In this document: piece after piece, positions 4,164-5,401 of the stretch | Layout of the letters: the number at the start of each line of letters is the position of its first letter | Position numbering within the stretch: the stretch's first letter is position 1 | Source: an uncultured Woeseiaceae bacterium | Lineage (GTDB): Bacteria > Pseudomonadota > Gammaproteobacteria > Woeseiales > Woeseiaceae | Direction: 5' to 3' | Assembly: GCA_947259435.1 (NCBI GenBank) | Contig: CAMYMP010000092.1 | Coordinates: 1-5,401 of the forward strand | DNA: 5,401 nucleotides | The notes under the pieces: generated by a model | Told to the model about the DNA's origin: nothing | Seen by the model: only the letters and a program-made list of their open reading frames with translations | Databases searched by the model: none | Position numbers and translations under genes: made by a program

Positions 4164-5401
4164 ATGAACTGCATCTCAAGTTTCAAAGCCAAGGGCATCT
4201 TATGTCTTAGCGTTGCATGGTGCGCCGCCTGCGCGGAACCGGTGTCGGAGTCGCCGGCGGCATCTGATCCGCTGCACTACCGCATCGACTACGTTGTCAC
4301 AGCAGATCCGGTCGCAAACGCGGTCGATGTAAGGCTCGAGTTGTCGCAAGGCCGTGCCTTGCTGCGTGAAGTCACCATGCGGCCTGACTCTCGAGCCGCG
4401 GGATTCGAGGCTGATGGCGATTTACAGGTTGCCGATGGCCTAGTGCGCTGGAGACCGCCGGCAGCAGGAGGCACCATGCGCTGGCGCGTGGTGGTGCCGC
4501 ATCGGAGAAACGGCGACGGCTACGATGCCTGGCTGGGCATGGATTGGGGTCTGTTGCGCGCCGAAGACATCGTGCCACGAGCCAAAACGCGAACACTCAA
4601 GGGCGCACAGAGCGACACCCGCATGACTTTTCGCTTGCCCCGCGGGTGGTCGGTCGTAAGCCAGTACTACGGCAAGGACGGACAGTTCCGTATCGACAAT
4701 CCGGCGCGGCGCTTTGACCAACCGTCCGGTTGGATCGTGCTCGGAAAACTTGGCGTTCGCCGGGAGAAAATCGCGGGCGTTCGCGTCGCCGTCGCAGGAC
4801 CTGTGGGTTCTTCCGTTCGCCGCATGGACACGCTGGCGTTCCTCAACTGGACGCTGCCCGAACTGGCTCGGTTGCTGCCAGAGATGCCTTCACGTCTGAC
4901 CATTGTCAGTGCCGGCGAGCCAATGTGGCGCGGCGGTCTGTCCGCACCGCAGTCGCTATTCGTGCATGCCGGCCGGCCACTCATCAGCGAAAACGCGACC
5001 AGCACTCTGCTGCATGAAGTCCTGCACGTGCTCCTCGGACTATCGGCACAGGATGGCTACGACTGGATCGTCGAGGGCCTGGCTGAGTATTACAGCCTTG
5101 AAATTCTAAGCCGCAGCGGCACTATTTCAAATTCGCGTCTGGCGGCGGCGAAAGCGGAACTTGCCGAATGGGCAGCCAGCGCTAAAACACTTTGCGCTAA
5201 GGCATCGACCGGCCCGACAACTGCGCTTGCGGTCGGCATATTCGCGGCTTTGGACGACGAAATTCGCGGCAAATCCGCCGGTAAGACCAGTCTCGATGAT
5301 GTTGTCAGCGAGCTGTCGCGAACTGACGCATCCATAAATCTCGACAGTCTGCTCGTAACCGTAGACTCGCTGATTGGCGACAAACCGGACGCACTGCACA
5401 T
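4164..5401 (+). CDS. Exported gluzincin metalloprotease-like protein (M1/M61-related), C-terminus beyond the window
   Basis: From the ATG at 4164 the frame is open for 412 codons to the window edge, without a stop. The N-terminus is a signal peptide with core I-L-C-L-S-V-A-W (12-19). Cys23 after C-A-A suggests lipidation, although a normal cleavage after A-C-A (22-24) is also possible. Residues 36-215 look beta-rich, like the N-terminal domains of M61 and M1 peptidases. The catalytic region has T-L-L-H-E-V-L-H-V-L-L-G at 281-292 (zinc ligands His284 and His288, general base Glu285), then W-I-V-E-G-L-A-E-Y-Y at 301-310, where Glu304 fits the third zinc ligand of the E-G-F-A-E-Y motif. Only 15 residues separate His288 from Glu304, against 18 in M1 enzymes. 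After residue 320 the sequence is helical and alanine-rich. No Gly-x-Met-Glu-Asn (M1 substrate) motif is present. Substrate and exact family are unknown; it might be a peptidase or an inactive relative. Confidence 0.85.
   Translation, partial: MNCISSFKAKGILCLSVAWCAACAEPVSESPAASDPLHYRIDYVVTADPVANAVDVRLELSQGRALLREVTMRPDSRAAGFEADGDLQVADGLVRWRPPAAGGTMRWRVVVPHRRNGDGYDAWLGMDWGLLRAEDIVPRAKTRTLKGAQSDTRMTFRLPRGWSVVSQYYGKDGQFRIDNPARRFDQPSGWIVLGKLGVRREKIAGVRVAVAGPVGSSVRRMDTLAFLNWTLPELARLLPEMPSRLTIVSAGEPMWRGGLSAPQSLFVHAGRPLISENATSTLLHEVLHVLLGLSAQDGYDWIVEGLAEYYSLEILSRSGTISNSRLAAAKAELAEWAASAKTLCAKASTGPTTALAVGIFAALDDEIRGKSAGKTSLDDVVSELSRTDASINLDSLLVTVDSLIGDKPDALH

Noticed and set aside
4966..4980. GGCCGGCC-type palindrome.
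   Set aside because: It is inside the coding region of the metalloprotease-like gene and is expected by chance in GC-rich coding DNA.
5090..5401. Minus-strand open frames reaching the right edge.
   Set aside because: They are antisense to the long plus-strand metalloprotease-like frame, which contains HExxH and the EGLAEY motif in order and no stop for 412 codons.
1..5401. Search for mobile elements, CRISPR repeats, tRNA or rRNA genes, toxin-antitoxin pairs and phage-defence genes.
   Set aside because: No long direct or inverted repeats, cloverleaf-like segments, transposase motifs or short overlapping toxin-antitoxin frames were seen by eye; the window reads as core chromosomal genes.

Overview
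This 5.4 kb window is chromosomal-looking DNA from a proteobacterium, most likely a gammaproteobacterium outside the enterics. The reasons are an unmistakable full-length SrkA/RdoA (YihE-type) kinase, an MepS-like NlpC/P60 lipoprotein, classical lipobox signal peptides, fairly GC-rich codon use and tight gene packing. I saw no transposase, integrase, CRISPR array, tRNA or rRNA, and nothing that points to recent transfer.

Layout, left to right. (1) 1-179, minus: the N-terminal 59 residues of a lipoprotein with the start of a DUF1684 domain, cut by the window edge. (2) 207-1211, plus: srkA, divergent from gene 1 across only 27 bp. (3) 1215-1967, minus: a stand-alone class I glutamine amidotransferase, convergent with srkA across 3 bp. 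A candidate promoter at 2008-2036 supports the shorter start. (4) 1968-2187: a 220 bp divergent intergenic region. (5) 2188-2880 and 2867-3544, plus: two lipoproteins of unknown function overlapping by 14 bp, the second with a good Shine-Dalgarno inside the first; probably one translationally coupled operon. (6) 3568-4104, minus: an NlpC/P60 cell-wall hydrolase lipoprotein, convergent with the pair. (7) 4164-5401, plus: an open frame running off the right edge. It encodes an exported protein with a beta-rich N-terminal part and a gluzincin zinc-protease motif (HEVLH...WIVEGLAEYY), related to M1/M61 aminopeptidase-like proteins.

Common theme: five of the seven genes (DUF1684 protein, the two overlapping lipoproteins, the NlpC/P60 protein and the metalloprotease-like protein) carry an export signal with a cysteine at or near the cleavage site. 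They are therefore probably in the periplasm or on the outer membrane. SrkA belongs to the Cpx envelope-stress regulon in E. coli, so the neighbourhood reads as cell-envelope maintenance. That link is inference, because the genes lie in several separate transcription units. The least explained parts are the overlapping lipoprotein pair and the metalloprotease-like protein with its unusually short distance to the third zinc ligand.
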